A stretch of DNA of 64,000 nucleotides, taken from contig NZ_JABBND010000012.1 in assembly GCF_012933465.1 (NCBI RefSeq), positions 62,001 through 126,000 of the forward strand, given 5' to 3'. A program made the position numbers and the translations under genes. This stretch comes from Actinomycetospora sp. TBRC 11914 (GTDB taxonomy: Bacteria; Actinomycetota; Actinomycetes; Mycobacteriales; Pseudonocardiaceae). Under the pieces are notes generated by a model. That model was not told the DNA's origin, searched no databases, and saw only the letters and a program-made list of their open reading frames with translations. Each line of letters opens with the position of its first letter. Positions within the stretch are counted from its first letter, which is position 1. Shown in pieces: positions 42,674 to 52,382 of the stretch.

Positions 42674-43741
42674 TCACCGCAAACCCTCGGGCAGCAGTTG
42701 AGCGAGTCGTCGTACCGCACGGTGTTGCAGCGCCTTCACCGCGCCCTCGTTGCGCCCCATGATGTGCGCAGTCTCGGACACGGAGAGTCCCTGGAGGAAC
42801 CGAAGAGTGATGCACTCCTGCTGGTCCTCGCCGAGCTTGGCCACGCACCGCAGCAGCTCCTCGTGCGTCGCCCCCGCGATGACCTCGCTCTCCGGGCCGG
42901 GCCGGTGCGAGTCCGGCGCGACGTCGGTGATCTCCGGGGTGGCCTGCTCGAGGCGGTAGCGGCTCGACTTGACGTGGTCGAGCACCAGGTTGCGGGCGAT
43001 CGTCACGAACCAGGCGCCGATGTCGCGACCCTGGTAGCTGACCGAGGAGATGCGCCGGAACGCCCGGACGAAGGTCTCCTGGGTCAGGTCCTCGGCCACC
43101 CCGCGGTCGCCGAGCCGGTAGAAGACGAACCGGAAGACCACGTCGTGGTAGCGGTCGAAGAGCCGGCCGAACGCGTCGACGTCGCCCTCCTGCGTGGCCC
43201 GCACCAGGGCCCAGCCGTCCGCGACCTGCTCGTCGGCCTCGTCCAGGCCGGTGTCCTCGAGCTCGGTGTCGTCGAGCTCGGCGTCGTCACCCCGGTCGTC
43301 CTCGCCGCGCTCCTCGGGCTCGGGGGGTCGGGGCGCCTCGATGGGGGTCGTCGGCGGGTGGGCCGGCCCGGGCACGGCCACGGGGCCGGTCGGTACTGCC
43401 GGGTGCGGCGGGCCGGGGGCACCGGCCGGGGGAGGAGGCGGTGCCGGAGGAGGGGGACCGGGCGGCGGCCCGGGAGGTGGCCCGGGCGGACCCGCCGGCC
43501 GCGGGGGGGCGGGCGGCGCGGGGCGCCGTCCCTCGACGCGGGGCAGGTCGGGGTGCGAGGGGTGCTCGACGGGGCGGGGCGCGGGCGCCGAGGGCCCGGC
43601 GGGCCAGCTCGCGTCGGGGCCGCGCTGCTCCGGGTAGGGCTGCTCCGGGTAGGGCTGCTCCGGGTAGGGCTGCTCCCGGTACGGCTTCTCGGGGTACGCC
43701 TGCCCGAACGACGGCTCGGGGTGCGGCGGCGTCTCCGTCAT
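42674..43741 (-). CDS. bldN: ECF sigma factor, sigma-BldN-like, with long Pro-rich pro-region
   Basis: 355 residues from the ATG at 43741. The C-terminal 190 residues are a full ECF sigma: region 2 (GRLFDRYHDVVFRFVFYRLG, AEDLTQETFVRAFR) and region 4 (CITLRFLQGLSVSETAHIMG). The first 160 residues are Pro/Glu/Gly-rich, beginning with tandem QPYPE units, comparable to the pro-sequence removed from BldN. Neighbours (RsbN-like protein, glutaredoxin, rex, hemA) match bldN of Streptomyces. Confidence 0.85.
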   Translation of the reverse strand: MTETPPHPEPSFGQAYPEKPYREQPYPEQPYPEQPYPEQRGPDASWPAGPSAPAPRPVEHPSHPDLPRVEGRRPAPPAPPRPAGPPGPPPGPPPGPPPPAPPPPPAGAPGPPHPAVPTGPVAVPGPAHPPTTPIEAPRPPEPEERGEDDRGDDAELDDTELEDTGLDEADEQVADGWALVRATQEGDVDAFGRLFDRYHDVVFRFVFYRLGDRGVAEDLTQETFVRAFRRISSVSYQGRDIGAWFVTIARNLVLDHVKSSRYRLEQATPEITDVAPDSHRPGPESEVIAGATHEELLRCVAKLGEDQQECITLRFLQGLSVSETAHIMGRNEGAVKALQHRAVRRLAQLLPEGLR

Positions 43742-43809
43742 GGACGCGGACCGACCCGACCGGTCGCGCCGCCCACGCCCCGGTTCCGGCATCCCGCCGG
43801 CTCCGACCG

Positions 43810-44118
43810 TCATCGCGCCCCGTCGGCCGCGGCGGGGTCGACCGCCGTCGGCGCGGAAGGGGCGCCGTGCAGCGGCGCGCGCGAGTCCCGGGTCGGGGCG
43901 GGTGCGCCCGGGACGACCGCCGCGGGGGCGGGTCCCGGCGTCACGCCGGCGCCGACGACAGCGGACAAGGCGTTCTCCCTCGCTGGACGACCACTCGCTC
44001 CGGACACGCGCGGACCCGTCCTCGAGCGGTCGGGGAGCACGCTGGGGACGGAGCATACGTGCGGCCCCGAGGCCCTCGTCACCGGAGCGCCACCCACCGC
44101 CACCAGGCTCGTTGACAT
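43810..44118 (-). CDS. Possible small Ala/Pro-rich ORF upstream of sigma-BldN
   Basis: 102 residues, low-complexity, no domain. It has GC-rich third positions, and its stop overlaps an alternative ATG of the sigma gene at 43813 (ATGA). Could be chance. Together with 44119-44223 it fills the 482-bp gap between the divergent sigma and glutaredoxin genes, in which nothing else is seen. Confidence 0.25.
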   Translation of the reverse strand: MSTSLVAVGGAPVTRASGPHVCSVPSVLPDRSRTGPRVSGASGRPARENALSAVVGAGVTPGPAPAAVVPGAPAPTRDSRAPLHGAPSAPTAVDPAAADGAR

Positions 44119-44223
44119 GCACTTGACCTGCGGTGAGAGGTCCCGACCACGCCGTCGGCGGTCGGCGGGGGGTCTGCGAGACTCCCAGGGGCCGACCCAC
44201 GGCGAGAGAGGACGGGTCCCCGC

Positions 44224-44493
44224 GTGGCCGAAGTGCTCGACGAGACAGGACGCCCGGTCCGGGTGACGGTGCTCGTCCGCGCGCAGTGCCGGACGTGCGA
44301 CCGCATGGAGGACGTCGTCCGGGCCGTCTGCGCCGAGCTCGGCGTGGGGTGGGAGCGTGTGGACATCGCCGACGCCGACGCCGAGCTGCGCGGCGAGTTC
44401 GGTGACATCGTCCCGGTGACGCTCGTCGACGGCGAGGAGCACGCGTCCTGGTCGGTCGACCCCGGCGCCCTGCGGACGGCGCTCTCGTCGTGA
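44224..44493 (+). CDS. Glutaredoxin-like small thiol protein
   Basis: 89 residues from GTG. Active-site CRTC at 22-25 (LVRAQCRTCDRM), cis-Pro in IVPVTLVDG. Equivalent to Rv0508. It is the first gene of a run that includes the two ferritin-like proteins, coupled by GTGA. Confidence 0.85.
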   Translation: MAEVLDETGRPVRVTVLVRAQCRTCDRMEDVVRAVCAELGVGWERVDIADADAELRGEFGDIVPVTLVDGEEHASWSVDPGALRTALSS

Positions 44494-45116
44494 GGCTCTC
44501 CCGGTCCTCCCTCGCGGCGGCCGCGGCGGTCCCCCGCCAGGCCGGCGGCGGGGACGTGCCCGCCCTGCGGACGGCGACGTCGCTCGTCGTGCTCGCGCAG
44601 TCGACCTACCGCTCGCTGTCGGCGCTCCCGGTGGGCGGCGGCGAGCGCGCCGTCCCCGTCGTCCGCGACCTCGTCGCCGCCGCCGTGACCCAGCTGGGCG
44701 ACGCCCGCGACGCGCTGTCCTCGGCGACCACCGGCGCCGGCGGCCGCGCCCAGACCGACCCCGACCCGGCCTACGGCTCCGTGGTGGCCCAGGCGCTCCC
44801 GACGGTGCGCACGCCGGCCGACGTCGTCGGGCTCGCGCTGACCCTCGAGGACGTGCTCGCCCAGACCCTCGTCGCCGACGCCGCGGGCCTGTCCACCCCG
44901 GCCCTGCGGGCCACCGCCCTGCGCCTCGGCCAGGCCGCGGCCGGGCGGAAGGCGAGCCTGCTCGTCGTGAACTCGCTGCTCTCCTCGGGGCGACCCGACC
45001 TCGTCGTCGCGCCTCCGGACCTCACCACCCTGCCCGCCGCGGTCGGCACCGTCGGGTTCCCCGACACGCGCTTCCCGACGGCGAAGGCCTCACCTCCCGA
45101 GGAGGGCTCCGGGTGA
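44490..45116 (+). CDS. Helical ferritin-like hypothetical protein
   Basis: 208 residues from GTG overlapping the previous stop. Ala-rich helices (SLVVLAQSTYRSLSALPV, LTLEDVLAQTLVADAA) resemble a four-helix bundle; the ligand residues of true ferritins are not evident. Paired with the lipoprotein that follows. Confidence 0.55.
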   Translation: MRLSRSSLAAAAAVPRQAGGGDVPALRTATSLVVLAQSTYRSLSALPVGGGERAVPVVRDLVAAAVTQLGDARDALSSATTGAGGRAQTDPDPAYGSVVAQALPTVRTPADVVGLALTLEDVLAQTLVADAAGLSTPALRATALRLGQAAAGRKASLLVVNSLLSSGRPDLVVAPPDLTTLPAAVGTVGFPDTRFPTAKASPPEEGSG

Positions 45117-45778
45117 CCACCACGAGCCGCCCCTCCCGTCGCCGGGTCCTGGGCTGGGGCGCCGCCGGGCTCCTCGGCGCGGGCGCGCTGGCCGCCTGCT
45201 CGGACAGCCCGCCCGCCCCGCCGTCCGGGGCCCCCGCGGCCGCGCCGCCCACCACGTCGACCACTCCGCGTCCCGCCTACGTCGGCGACCAGCGCGGGGT
45301 CGCGCTGTGCGCCGCGCTGTCCGGCCTCGCGGCCAGCCTCTACGCCGGCGCGGTGCTCGCCGCGAACGAGGGCCGCGTGGGGCAGGTGCCCGCCGTCGTG
45401 ACGTCCTTCCTGTCCGGGGCCGGGGCGCAGCACACCGAGCACGCCGCGGCGTGGAACGCGCTGCTCACCGCGGCCGGGCGGCCGGCGGTCACCGGGACGC
45501 CGCTCACGGTGGAGACCGAGCGGCGCGCGACGCTCGGGCGCGCAACGGCCCCGACCGACCTGCTGTCCTTCGCGGTCGACGTCGAGGCCTCCGTCGGGGC
45601 CACCGTGCTCGCCCGGGCGGGGGAGTTCACCGACGCCGGTGCCGCCGCGCTGGCCGCGACCGTCGCCCCGGTGGCCGCGATGCACGGCGCCACGGTGGCC
45701 TTCCTCCTGGGCCGCCCCACGGGCATCGCGCCGAGCCCTGCGGGCGCGGCCCTCGGGCCCGATGCACTGATTGCGTAG
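45113..45778 (+). CDS. Tat-exported lipoprotein with ferritin-like domain
   Basis: 221 residues. A twin-arginine signal (SRRRVLGWGAAGLLG) ends in lipobox LAAC with the modified Cys at residue 29. The mature part is helical (YAGAVLAANEGRVGQV, GAGAQHTEHAAAWN) as in ferritin-like DUF4439 proteins. Overlaps the previous gene (GTGA). Confidence 0.72.
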   Translation: MTTTSRPSRRRVLGWGAAGLLGAGALAACSDSPPAPPSGAPAAAPPTTSTTPRPAYVGDQRGVALCAALSGLAASLYAGAVLAANEGRVGQVPAVVTSFLSGAGAQHTEHAAAWNALLTAAGRPAVTGTPLTVETERRATLGRATAPTDLLSFAVDVEASVGATVLARAGEFTDAGAAALAATVAPVAAMHGATVAFLLGRPTGIAPSPAGAALGPDALIA

Positions 45779-45871
45779 GCACCTGACGTGCCGGGTCACC
45801 CGGCGGGCTGGCAGACTGTTTCGGTCGCGGCCAGGTGCCGACGGGTCGGCGCAGGGCGGTGAGCAGCGGCT

Positions 45872-45889
45872 TTGTGCGTGTGTTCACGA
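45872..45889 (+). promoter_or_regulatory. Candidate Rex operator
   Basis: ttgtgcgtgtgttcacga fits the Rex-operator pattern TTGTGnnnnnnTTCACAA at all but one of the fixed positions. It lies about 155 bp upstream of the rex-hemA operon, consistent with NADH/NAD+ control of heme synthesis and self-regulation. Confidence 0.6.
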
Positions 45890-46042
45890 GCGGTACCCTC
45901 GGGGGACGGCAATCCGGGGACAGCTCACGCAGGACGGGGCCCGTCGGTCGTGGCCGTGCCGACCATGCGTCCACCCCCGACGGGGCGTGACGACGTTCGA
46001 CGGCAGTGGGATCGACGACAGCGGCACGAGGAGGCTCCCGGC

Positions 46043-46819
46043 GTGACGGTGGACGGGGGTGGACCGCGCCCCGTGACGGGCAGTGCCGACGCTGCCGACA
46101 CCGTCGACCCTGCCGACGCCGCCGACCCCACGGTCCCCGCCGCGAATCCCCGCCGCCCCGCGCGCGTCCCCGAGGCCACCGTCGCCCGGCTGGCGGTCTA
46201 CCTGCGCGTGCTCACGGAGATGCTCGAGCAGGGCGTCCGGACGGTGTCCAGCGAGGTGCTCGCGGCCGCGGCCGGGGTGAACGCCGCCAAGCTGCGCAAG
46301 GACCTCTCCCACATCGGCTCCTCCGGCGTCCGCGGCGTCGGGTACGACGTGCCGCGCCTCTCCGCCCAGGTCGAGTCCGTGCTCGGGCTCACCCGCGCGC
46401 ACGCGGTGGCGCTCGTCGGGGTGGGCAACCTCGGGCACGCGCTCGCCGGCTACGGCGGGTTCGCCCAGCGGGGCTTCGGCGTGACCGCCCTGTTCGACGT
46501 CGACCCCGCGCTGGTCGGGACGACGATCGACGGGGTGGAGGTCCTCGACGTGGCCGAGATCCCACGCGTGTGCCGCGAGCGCGGGGTGACCATCGGGGTG
46601 GTGGCGACGCCCGCGGGCGCGGCGCAGCAGGTCTGCGACGCGCTGGTCGGCGCCGGCGTGCAGAGCATCCTCAACTTCGCCCCGACCGTGCTGTCGGTCC
46701 CGGGAGGCGTCGAGGTGCGCAAGGTCGACCTGGCGGTGGAGATGCAGATCCTCGCGTTCCACGTCTCCCGCCGGCACGACAGGGTCGCGAACGAAGCGAC
46801 GGGGAAGGTGTTCCGATGA
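46043..46819 (+). CDS. rex: Redox-sensing transcriptional repressor Rex
   Basis: 258 residues from GTG at 46043 (gaggagg upstream). N-terminal winged helix ([37 protein letters not shown]) and C-terminal Rossmann NAD(H) domain ([35 protein letters not shown]). It senses NADH/NAD+. Its stop overlaps hemA (ATGA), so the operon is rex-hemA-hemC-hemD-hemB. Confidence 0.96.
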   Translation: MTVDGGGPRPVTGSADAADTVDPADAADPTVPAANPRRPARVPEATVARLAVYLRVLTEMLEQGVRTVSSEVLAAAAGVNAAKLRKDLSHIGSSGVRGVGYDVPRLSAQVESVLGLTRAHAVALVGVGNLGHALAGYGGFAQRGFGVTALFDVDPALVGTTIDGVEVLDVAEIPRVCRERGVTIGVVATPAGAAQQVCDALVGAGVQSILNFAPTVLSVPGGVEVRKVDLAVEMQILAFHVSRRHDRVANEATGKVFR

Positions 46820-48243
46820 GTCTGCTGCTCGTGGGTGTGTCGCACCGCACGGCGCCGGTGTCGGTGCTCGAGCGGGTCGCGATCTCCGGCGAGGACACGG
46901 CGAAGGTCCTCGACGAGCTGATCACGGGGGAGTACGTCTCCGAGGCCGTGGTGCTCTCGACGTGCAACCGCGTGGAGATCTACGCGGTCGTCGAGACGTT
47001 CCACGGCGGCCTCACCGAGGTCTCCGGGGTGCTGGCCCGCCACGCCCAGGCCGACGTCTCCGACCTCACCGACCACCTCTACGTCCACTACGCCGGCTCC
47101 GCGGTGGAGCACCTCTTCTCCGTGTCGGCCGGCCTGGACTCCATGGTGGTCGGCGAGGCCCAGATCCTGGGACAGCTGCGGAGCGCCTACTCGACGGCGC
47201 GGGAGCTCGGCACCGTCGGGACCGTGCTGCACGAGGTCGCGCAGCAGGCCCTGCGGGTCGGCAAGCGCGCCCAGGCCGAGACCGGGATCGACGCGGCGGG
47301 CGCCTCCGTCGTCACCGAGGCCCTCGACGACGCCGAGGCCGCCCTGGGCGACCTCGTGGGGCGCCGGGCCCTCGTCGTCGGCGCGGGCTCGATGGGCGGG
47401 CTCGCGGCCGCCGCGCTGCGCCGCCGCGGCATCGGCGAGGTCGCCGTCGCCAACCGGACCCCCGAGCGCGCCGCCCGCCTCGCCGAGATCACCGCCGCCG
47501 AGGGCACGCCGGCGCGCGTCGTCGGGCTCGACGCGCTGGCCCCCGAGGCCGCCGCCGCCGACGTCGTCGTGGTGTGCACCGGCGCCGTCGGGACGGTCGT
47601 CGACCTCGACACCGTGCGCGCCGGGCTGGCCGCCCGCTCCGCGCCCCGGCCGCTGGTCGTCTGCGACCTCGGCCTGCCGCGGGACGTCGACCCCGAGGTC
47701 GGCGCCCTGCCCGGCGTGGTGCTGGTCGACCTGGCCACCCTCGGGGACCGGCTGCGCCGCGACGACGCCGGGCAGGCCGTGGAGGCCACCCGCGCGCTGG
47801 TCGCCGAGGAGGTCCGCGTCTACCTCGCCGCGCAGCGCTCGGCGGAGGTCACCCCGACCGTCACCGCGCTGCGCCGCCGCGCCGCCGAGGTGGTCGACGC
47901 CGAACTGCTGCGCCTCGACGGCCGGCTGCCGGGGCTGGAGTCCGACGTGCGCGGCGAGGTCGCGAAGACCGTGCGCCGCGTCGTCGACAAGCTCCTGCAC
48001 ACCCCGACCGTGCAGGTGAAGCGGCTCGCCCAGTCGCCGGGCGGCGACACCTACGCCGAGGCGTTGCGCGAGCTGTTCGAGCTCGACCCGCAGGCACCGG
48101 CCGCTGTGACCTCCGGTCCGAGCGGCTCCGGGATCACGGCCGACACGGTGACCACCGCGGAGTCCGCCCGGCTCGAGGCCGGCGAGGTCGACCAGGCGCT
48201 CGCGGCCAACCCTGCCCTGGGTGGGCCCGGGGGCGCCCGATGA
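46816..48243 (+). CDS. hemA: Glutamyl-tRNA reductase
   Basis: 475 residues. Active-site Cys50 in [10 protein letters not shown], then [20 protein letters not shown]-binding [15 protein letters not shown], and a C-terminal dimerisation domain. It converts glutamyl-tRNA to glutamate-1-semialdehyde, the first committed step of C5 heme synthesis. Coupled to rex and hemC by overlaps. Confidence 0.97.
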   Translation: MSLLLVGVSHRTAPVSVLERVAISGEDTAKVLDELITGEYVSEAVVLSTCNRVEIYAVVETFHGGLTEVSGVLARHAQADVSDLTDHLYVHYAGSAVEHLFSVSAGLDSMVVGEAQILGQLRSAYSTARELGTVGTVLHEVAQQALRVGKRAQAETGIDAAGASVVTEALDDAEAALGDLVGRRALVVGAGSMGGLAAAALRRRGIGEVAVANRTPERAARLAEITAAEGTPARVVGLDALAPEAAAADVVVVCTGAVGTVVDLDTVRAGLAARSAPRPLVVCDLGLPRDVDPEVGALPGVVLVDLATLGDRLRRDDAGQAVEATRALVAEEVRVYLAAQRSAEVTPTVTALRRRAAEVVDAELLRLDGRLPGLESDVRGEVAKTVRRVVDKLLHTPTVQVKRLAQSPGGDTYAEALRELFELDPQAPAAVTSGPSGSGITADTVTTAESARLEAGEVDQALAANPALGGPGGAR

Positions 48244-49193
48244 CGGCGCCGACCGCGCTCGGCACCGTCCGCATCGGCACGCGGGCGAGCCTGCTCGCGA
48301 AGACCCAGACGCAGCTGGTGGCCGACGCGCTCACCGCGCGGGGCGTCGACGTCGAGATCGTCGAGATCTCGACGCTGGGCGACCGGTCGCAGGCCACGAA
48401 CACCCCGATCGCGCAGACCGGCGTCGGGGTGTTCACCTCCGCGCTGCGCGAGGCGCTGCTGGAGGACCGCATCGACGTCGCGGTCCACTCCTACAAGGAC
48501 CTCCCGACGGCGGGCCTGCCCGGCATCGTGCTCGCCGCGGTGCCCGAGCGGGCCGACCCCCGCGACGTGCTCGTGGCGCGCGACGGGATGGTCCTCGGCG
48601 AGCTGCCGCCCGGCGCCGTCCTCGGCACCGGCTCGCCCCGGCGGACCGCGCAGCTGCACGCGCTCGGGCTGGGCCTGCAGGTCGTCGGGATCCGCGGCAA
48701 CGTCGAGACCCGGATCCGCAAGGTCACCGACGGCGAGGTCGACGGCGTGGTCCTCGCGCGGGCCGGGCTCGCGCGGATCGGCCGGGCCGGCGAGGCCACC
48801 GAGGTCCTCGACCCGCTGCAGATGCTGCCCGCCCCGGCGCAGGGCGCGCTCGCCGTCGAGTGCCGCGTGGCCGACGCCGAGCTCGAGACCTTCCTGCGGT
48901 CGACGCTGCACGACGAGTCGACGTGGGCCGCCGTGACGGCCGAACGGGCGGTGCTGGCGGACCTCGGGTCACCGTGCAACGCAGCCATCGGTGCCCTGGC
49001 CGATGTGGTCGAGGATCTGGATGACGACGGGCACGTCGTCGAGAGACTCTCGTTGCGGGCGTTCGCGACGACGGCCGAGGGCGCGCTGGTGCGCGCCTCG
49101 GCCACCGGAGAGACGAAGGATGCCGAGCAGCTCGGGCGCGCACTCGCCCAGGAGCTGCTCGCCGACGGCGCGGACCCGAACGCCACCGGCTGA
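48240..49193 (+). CDS. hemC: Hydroxymethylbilane synthase (porphobilinogen deaminase)
   Basis: 317 residues. [14 protein letters not shown] start, [17 protein letters not shown] and the cofactor-binding Cys246 in [12 protein letters not shown] are all intact. It joins four porphobilinogens. The ATG overlaps the hemA stop (ATGA). Confidence 0.97.
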   Translation: MTAPTALGTVRIGTRASLLAKTQTQLVADALTARGVDVEIVEISTLGDRSQATNTPIAQTGVGVFTSALREALLEDRIDVAVHSYKDLPTAGLPGIVLAAVPERADPRDVLVARDGMVLGELPPGAVLGTGSPRRTAQLHALGLGLQVVGIRGNVETRIRKVTDGEVDGVVLARAGLARIGRAGEATEVLDPLQMLPAPAQGALAVECRVADAELETFLRSTLHDESTWAAVTAERAVLADLGSPCNAAIGALADVVEDLDDDGHVVERLSLRAFATTAEGALVRASATGETKDAEQLGRALAQELLADGADPNATG

Positions 49194-49236
49194 CCGCGAC
49201 CGTCGACGAAGAGAACACGATGGGACGAGACAGGAC

Positions 49237-50874
49237 ATGACCGCACCCCCCTCCACCACCGCCGGCCGGGTCGCCTTCGTCGGCAGCGGCCCCGGCGACC
49301 CCGGGCTGCTGACCGTGCGCGCCCGCGAGGCGCTGGCGTCCGCGACCTACGTCGTGGCGGACCCGGGCGTGCCGGCCGACGTGATCGCGCTGCTCTCCGA
49401 CGGGCCCCGCCCGGTGACCGTGCGCCACCCCGGCGGCGACGCCGAGGTCTCCCCGCTGTCCGACACCGACCCCGCCGCGCCCGGCTCGCTCGCCGACGGC
49501 GCCCAGGTGGCCGAGGCGCTCCCCGAGGACCCGGCGACGCTCGCCGAGCACCTCGTGGCGCAGGCCCGCGACGGCGAGTCCGTGGTGCGGCTCGTGGTGG
49601 GCGACCCGCTCACCCGCGGTCCGGTGATCACCGAGGTCCGCGCGGTCGCCGCCGCGGCGGTGCCGTTCGACGTCGTGCCCGGGATGCCGGCGAGCACCGC
49701 CGTCCCCGCGTACGCGGGCGTGGCGCTCGGCTCGGCCTGGACCGCCGCCGACGTCCGCGGCGGGCTCGACTGGACCACCCTCGCCGTCGCACCCGGGCCG
49801 CTCGTGCTCACCGCGACCGCCGCCGACCTCGCGTCGACGTCGGCGTCGCTGGTGGAGAACGGCTGGAAGCCCGAGACCGCGGCGCTGGTGACCTCGCAGG
49901 GCACCGAGTCGAAGCAGAAGACCGTGACGTCGTCGGTGGAGAAGCTGGCGACCGACGGCGCCGACCTCGAGGGCCCGCTGACCGTCACCGTCGGCGACGC
50001 CGCGGGCGACCGCGCCGCGCTGTCGTGGTGGGAGTCGCGCGCGCTCTACGGCTGGCGGGTCCTGGTGCCCCGCACGAAGGACCAGGCCGGCGCGATGAGC
50101 GACCGGCTGCGCGTGCACGGCGCGGTCCCGGAGGAGGTCCCGACGATCGCCGTCGAGCCGCCCCGCTCGCCCGCGCAGATGGAGCGCGCGGTCAAGGGCC
50201 TCGTCGACGGGCGCTACCAGTGGGTGGTGTTCACCTCCCAGAACGCCGTGCGCGCGGTGTGGGAGAAGTTCCAGGAGTTCGGCCTGGACGCCCGCGCGTT
50301 CTCCGGCGTGAAGATCGCCTGCGTCGGGGAGGCCACCGCGTCGGCGATCCGCGCGTTCGGCGTGCACCCCGAGCTGGTGCCGGCCGAGCAGACCGAGCAG
50401 TCCTCCGAGGGCCTGCTCGACATCTTCCCGCCGCACGACGACGTGCTCGACCCGGTCGACCGGGTCCTGCTCCCGCGCGCCGACATCGCGACCGAGACCC
50501 TCGCCGAGGGCCTGCAGTCGCGCGGCTGGGAGATCGACGACGTCACCGCGTACCGCACGGTGCGCGCCGCGCCGCCACCCGCGCCGACCCGCGAGGCGAT
50601 CAAGACCGGGGGCTTCGACGCGGTGTGCTTCACCTCGTCGTCCACGGTCCGCAACCTCGTCGGGATCGCCGGCAAGCCGCACGCCCGCACCATCGTGGCG
50701 TGCATCGGGCCGAAGACCGCCGAGACCGCGGTGGAGTTCGGTCTGCGCGTGGACGTCAAGCCCGACGTCGCCGAGGTCCCGGCCCTGGTCGAGGCCCTGG
50801 CCGCGCACGCGAACAAGCTGCGCGCCGAGGGCGCGCTGCCCCCGCCCCGCAAGACCAAGGCGCGCAAGCGCTAG
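49237..50874 (+). CDS. hemD: Uroporphyrinogen-III synthase with fused degenerate SUMT domain
   Basis: 545 residues. Residues 1-260 have the SAM-methyltransferase fold (FVGSGPGDPGLLTVRAREAL, VVGDPL), but the segment after VVGDPL lacks the usual FGRGGEE motif, so methylation is doubtful. Residues 265-545 are uroporphyrinogen-III synthase (WRVLVPRTKDQAGAMSDRL, VVFTSQNAVRAV, VCFTSSSTVRNL, IACIGPKTAETA). Fusion is typical of actinobacterial HemD. Confidence 0.93.
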   Translation: MTAPPSTTAGRVAFVGSGPGDPGLLTVRAREALASATYVVADPGVPADVIALLSDGPRPVTVRHPGGDAEVSPLSDTDPAAPGSLADGAQVAEALPEDPATLAEHLVAQARDGESVVRLVVGDPLTRGPVITEVRAVAAAAVPFDVVPGMPASTAVPAYAGVALGSAWTAADVRGGLDWTTLAVAPGPLVLTATAADLASTSASLVENGWKPETAALVTSQGTESKQKTVTSSVEKLATDGADLEGPLTVTVGDAAGDRAALSWWESRALYGWRVLVPRTKDQAGAMSDRLRVHGAVPEEVPTIAVEPPRSPAQMERAVKGLVDGRYQWVVFTSQNAVRAVWEKFQEFGLDARAFSGVKIACVGEATASAIRAFGVHPELVPAEQTEQSSEGLLDIFPPHDDVLDPVDRVLLPRADIATETLAEGLQSRGWEIDDVTAYRTVRAAPPPAPTREAIKTGGFDAVCFTSSSTVRNLVGIAGKPHARTIVACIGPKTAETAVEFGLRVDVKPDVAEVPALVEALAAHANKLRAEGALPPPRKTKARKR

Positions 50875-50936
50875 GTGCGCTCCGCGCTCGTGAGCAGAAA
50901 GTGTCGCTATACCGACACTTTCTGCTCACGGGGCCG
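50873..50936 (+). repeat. Stop-codon-abutting hairpin repeat, copy 1 (after hemD)
   Basis: Begins in the hemD TAG with aggtgcgctccgcgctcg, then arms 50890-50906 and 50913-50929, a perfect 17-bp stem closed by ctatac. The reverse complement of 63361-63421 shares the flanks, the GTGAGCA stem end and a CTAT-type loop. Confidence 0.75.
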
Positions 50937-50959
50937 GAGGCCACCTCGGGAGGAAACCC

Positions 50960-51934
50960 ATGTTCCCCACGGACCGCCCCCGCCGGCTGCGCACCACCCC
51001 CGCGCTGCGCCGGCTGGTCGCCGAGACCGACGTCCGGCCGCGCCACCTGGTGCTGCCGGTGTTCGTCGCCGAGGGGCTCGACGCCCCGAAGCCGATCTCG
51101 TCGATGCCCGGCGTCGTGCAGCACACCCGCGAGACGCTCCGCAAGGCGGCCGCCGAGGCCGCCGGGGCGGGGCTCGGCGGGATCATGCTGTTCGGCGTCC
51201 CGGCGCACCACGACGCGACCGGCTCGGGCGCCCTCGACCCCGACGGCATCCTCAACGTCGGGCTCCGCGAGGTCCGCGAGGAGGTCGGCGACGCGCTGCC
51301 GGTCATGGCCGACACGTGCCTCGACGAGTTCACCGACCACGGCCACTGCGGCGTGCTCGCCGCCGACGGCTCGGTCGACAACGACGCCACCCTCGAGGTC
51401 TACGCCGACATGGCCGTCGCCCAGGCCGAGGCCGGCGCCCACGTCGTCGCGCCGAGCGGGATGATGGACGGGCAGGTCGGGCGCATCCGCGAGGCGCTCG
51501 ACGCGTCCGGGCACGCCGACACCGCGATCCTCGCCTACTCCGCGAAGTACGCGAGCGCGTTCTACGGCCCGTTCCGTGAGGCCGTCGACTCCCAGCTCAC
51601 AGGTGACCGCCGCACCTACCAGCAGGACCCGGCCAACGCCCGCGAGGCGCTGCGCGAGACCACATTGGATCTCGCCGAGGGCGCGGACATGGTGATGGTG
51701 AAGCCCGCGATGGGCTACCTCGACGTGCTCCGCTCGGTCGCCGAGGTCTCGGAGGTCCCGGTCGCCGCGTACCAGGTCTCCGGGGAGTACGCGATGATCT
51801 CCGCCGCCGCCGAGCGGGGCTGGATCGACCGCGAGCGCACCATCCTCGAGACGATCACCGGTATCCGGCGGGCGGGCGCGGACATCGTGCTCACCTACTG
51901 GGCCAGCGAGCTCGCCGGCCGGCTCGACCGATGA
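50960..51934 (+). CDS. hemB: Delta-aminolevulinic acid dehydratase (porphobilinogen synthase)
   Basis: 324 residues from the ATG at 50960 (gggagga upstream). Schiff-base lysines lie in YSAKYAS and [10 protein letters not shown]. The metal-site region [14 protein letters not shown] has Cys120 and Cys130 but Asp122 instead of the middle zinc Cys, so its metal dependence may differ. It condenses two aminolevulinates. Separated from hemD by a hairpin repeat. Confidence 0.96.
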   Translation: MFPTDRPRRLRTTPALRRLVAETDVRPRHLVLPVFVAEGLDAPKPISSMPGVVQHTRETLRKAAAEAAGAGLGGIMLFGVPAHHDATGSGALDPDGILNVGLREVREEVGDALPVMADTCLDEFTDHGHCGVLAADGSVDNDATLEVYADMAVAQAEAGAHVVAPSGMMDGQVGRIREALDASGHADTAILAYSAKYASAFYGPFREAVDSQLTGDRRTYQQDPANAREALRETTLDLAEGADMVMVKPAMGYLDVLRSVAEVSEVPVAAYQVSGEYAMISAAAERGWIDRERTILETITGIRRAGADIVLTYWASELAGRLDR

Positions 51935-51965
51935 CCATCCCGGCGTCCGGCTCGTTGGACCCCGC

Positions 51966-52382
51966 ATGAGCGAGCCCGTGCGTGAGGTGACCCCGCCCCG
52001 CGAGGAGCCCGGCCGGCCCCGCGTGGTCACGGCGGCGGTCGTGCTCTGGGCGGTGCTCGGCGTGCTGCTGGTCCTCACCGGCCTGCTGTTCGCGGTCGCG
52101 ACGGCGATCGGCATCACCGACCCGGGCACCGGCGCGGGCTCGCTGGTCCTGACGGCGATCGTGCTGGTCGTCGTGGGGATCGCCACGCTGGTGGCGACGC
52201 GGGCGCTGCGCGCCGGCTCCGGACCGGCGCGGGCCGCGCTGACCGCGATCGGGGTGGTGCTCGCCGTCGCCGGGCTCGTGCAGCTGACCTTCCTCGGCGT
52301 CGGCGGCGTCTACTTCGTCGCGTTCGCCGCGGGCGCGCTGCTGCTGCACCTGCCCGCGGCCCGGTCGTTCTTCTCGTCGTGA
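51966..52382 (+). CDS. Four-helix membrane protein of unknown function
   Basis: 138 residues with about four membrane helices (VVTAAVVLWAVLGVLLVLTG, SLVLTAIVLVVVGIATLVA, IGVVLAVAGLVQLTFLGVGG). No known domain. It begins a three-gene run (overlaps at 52379 and 52879) after hemB, where small membrane proteins also occur in mycobacteria. Confidence 0.7.
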   Translation: MSEPVREVTPPREEPGRPRVVTAAVVLWAVLGVLLVLTGLLFAVATAIGITDPGTGAGSLVLTAIVLVVVGIATLVATRALRAGSGPARAALTAIGVVLAVAGLVQLTFLGVGGVYFVAFAAGALLLHLPAARSFFSS

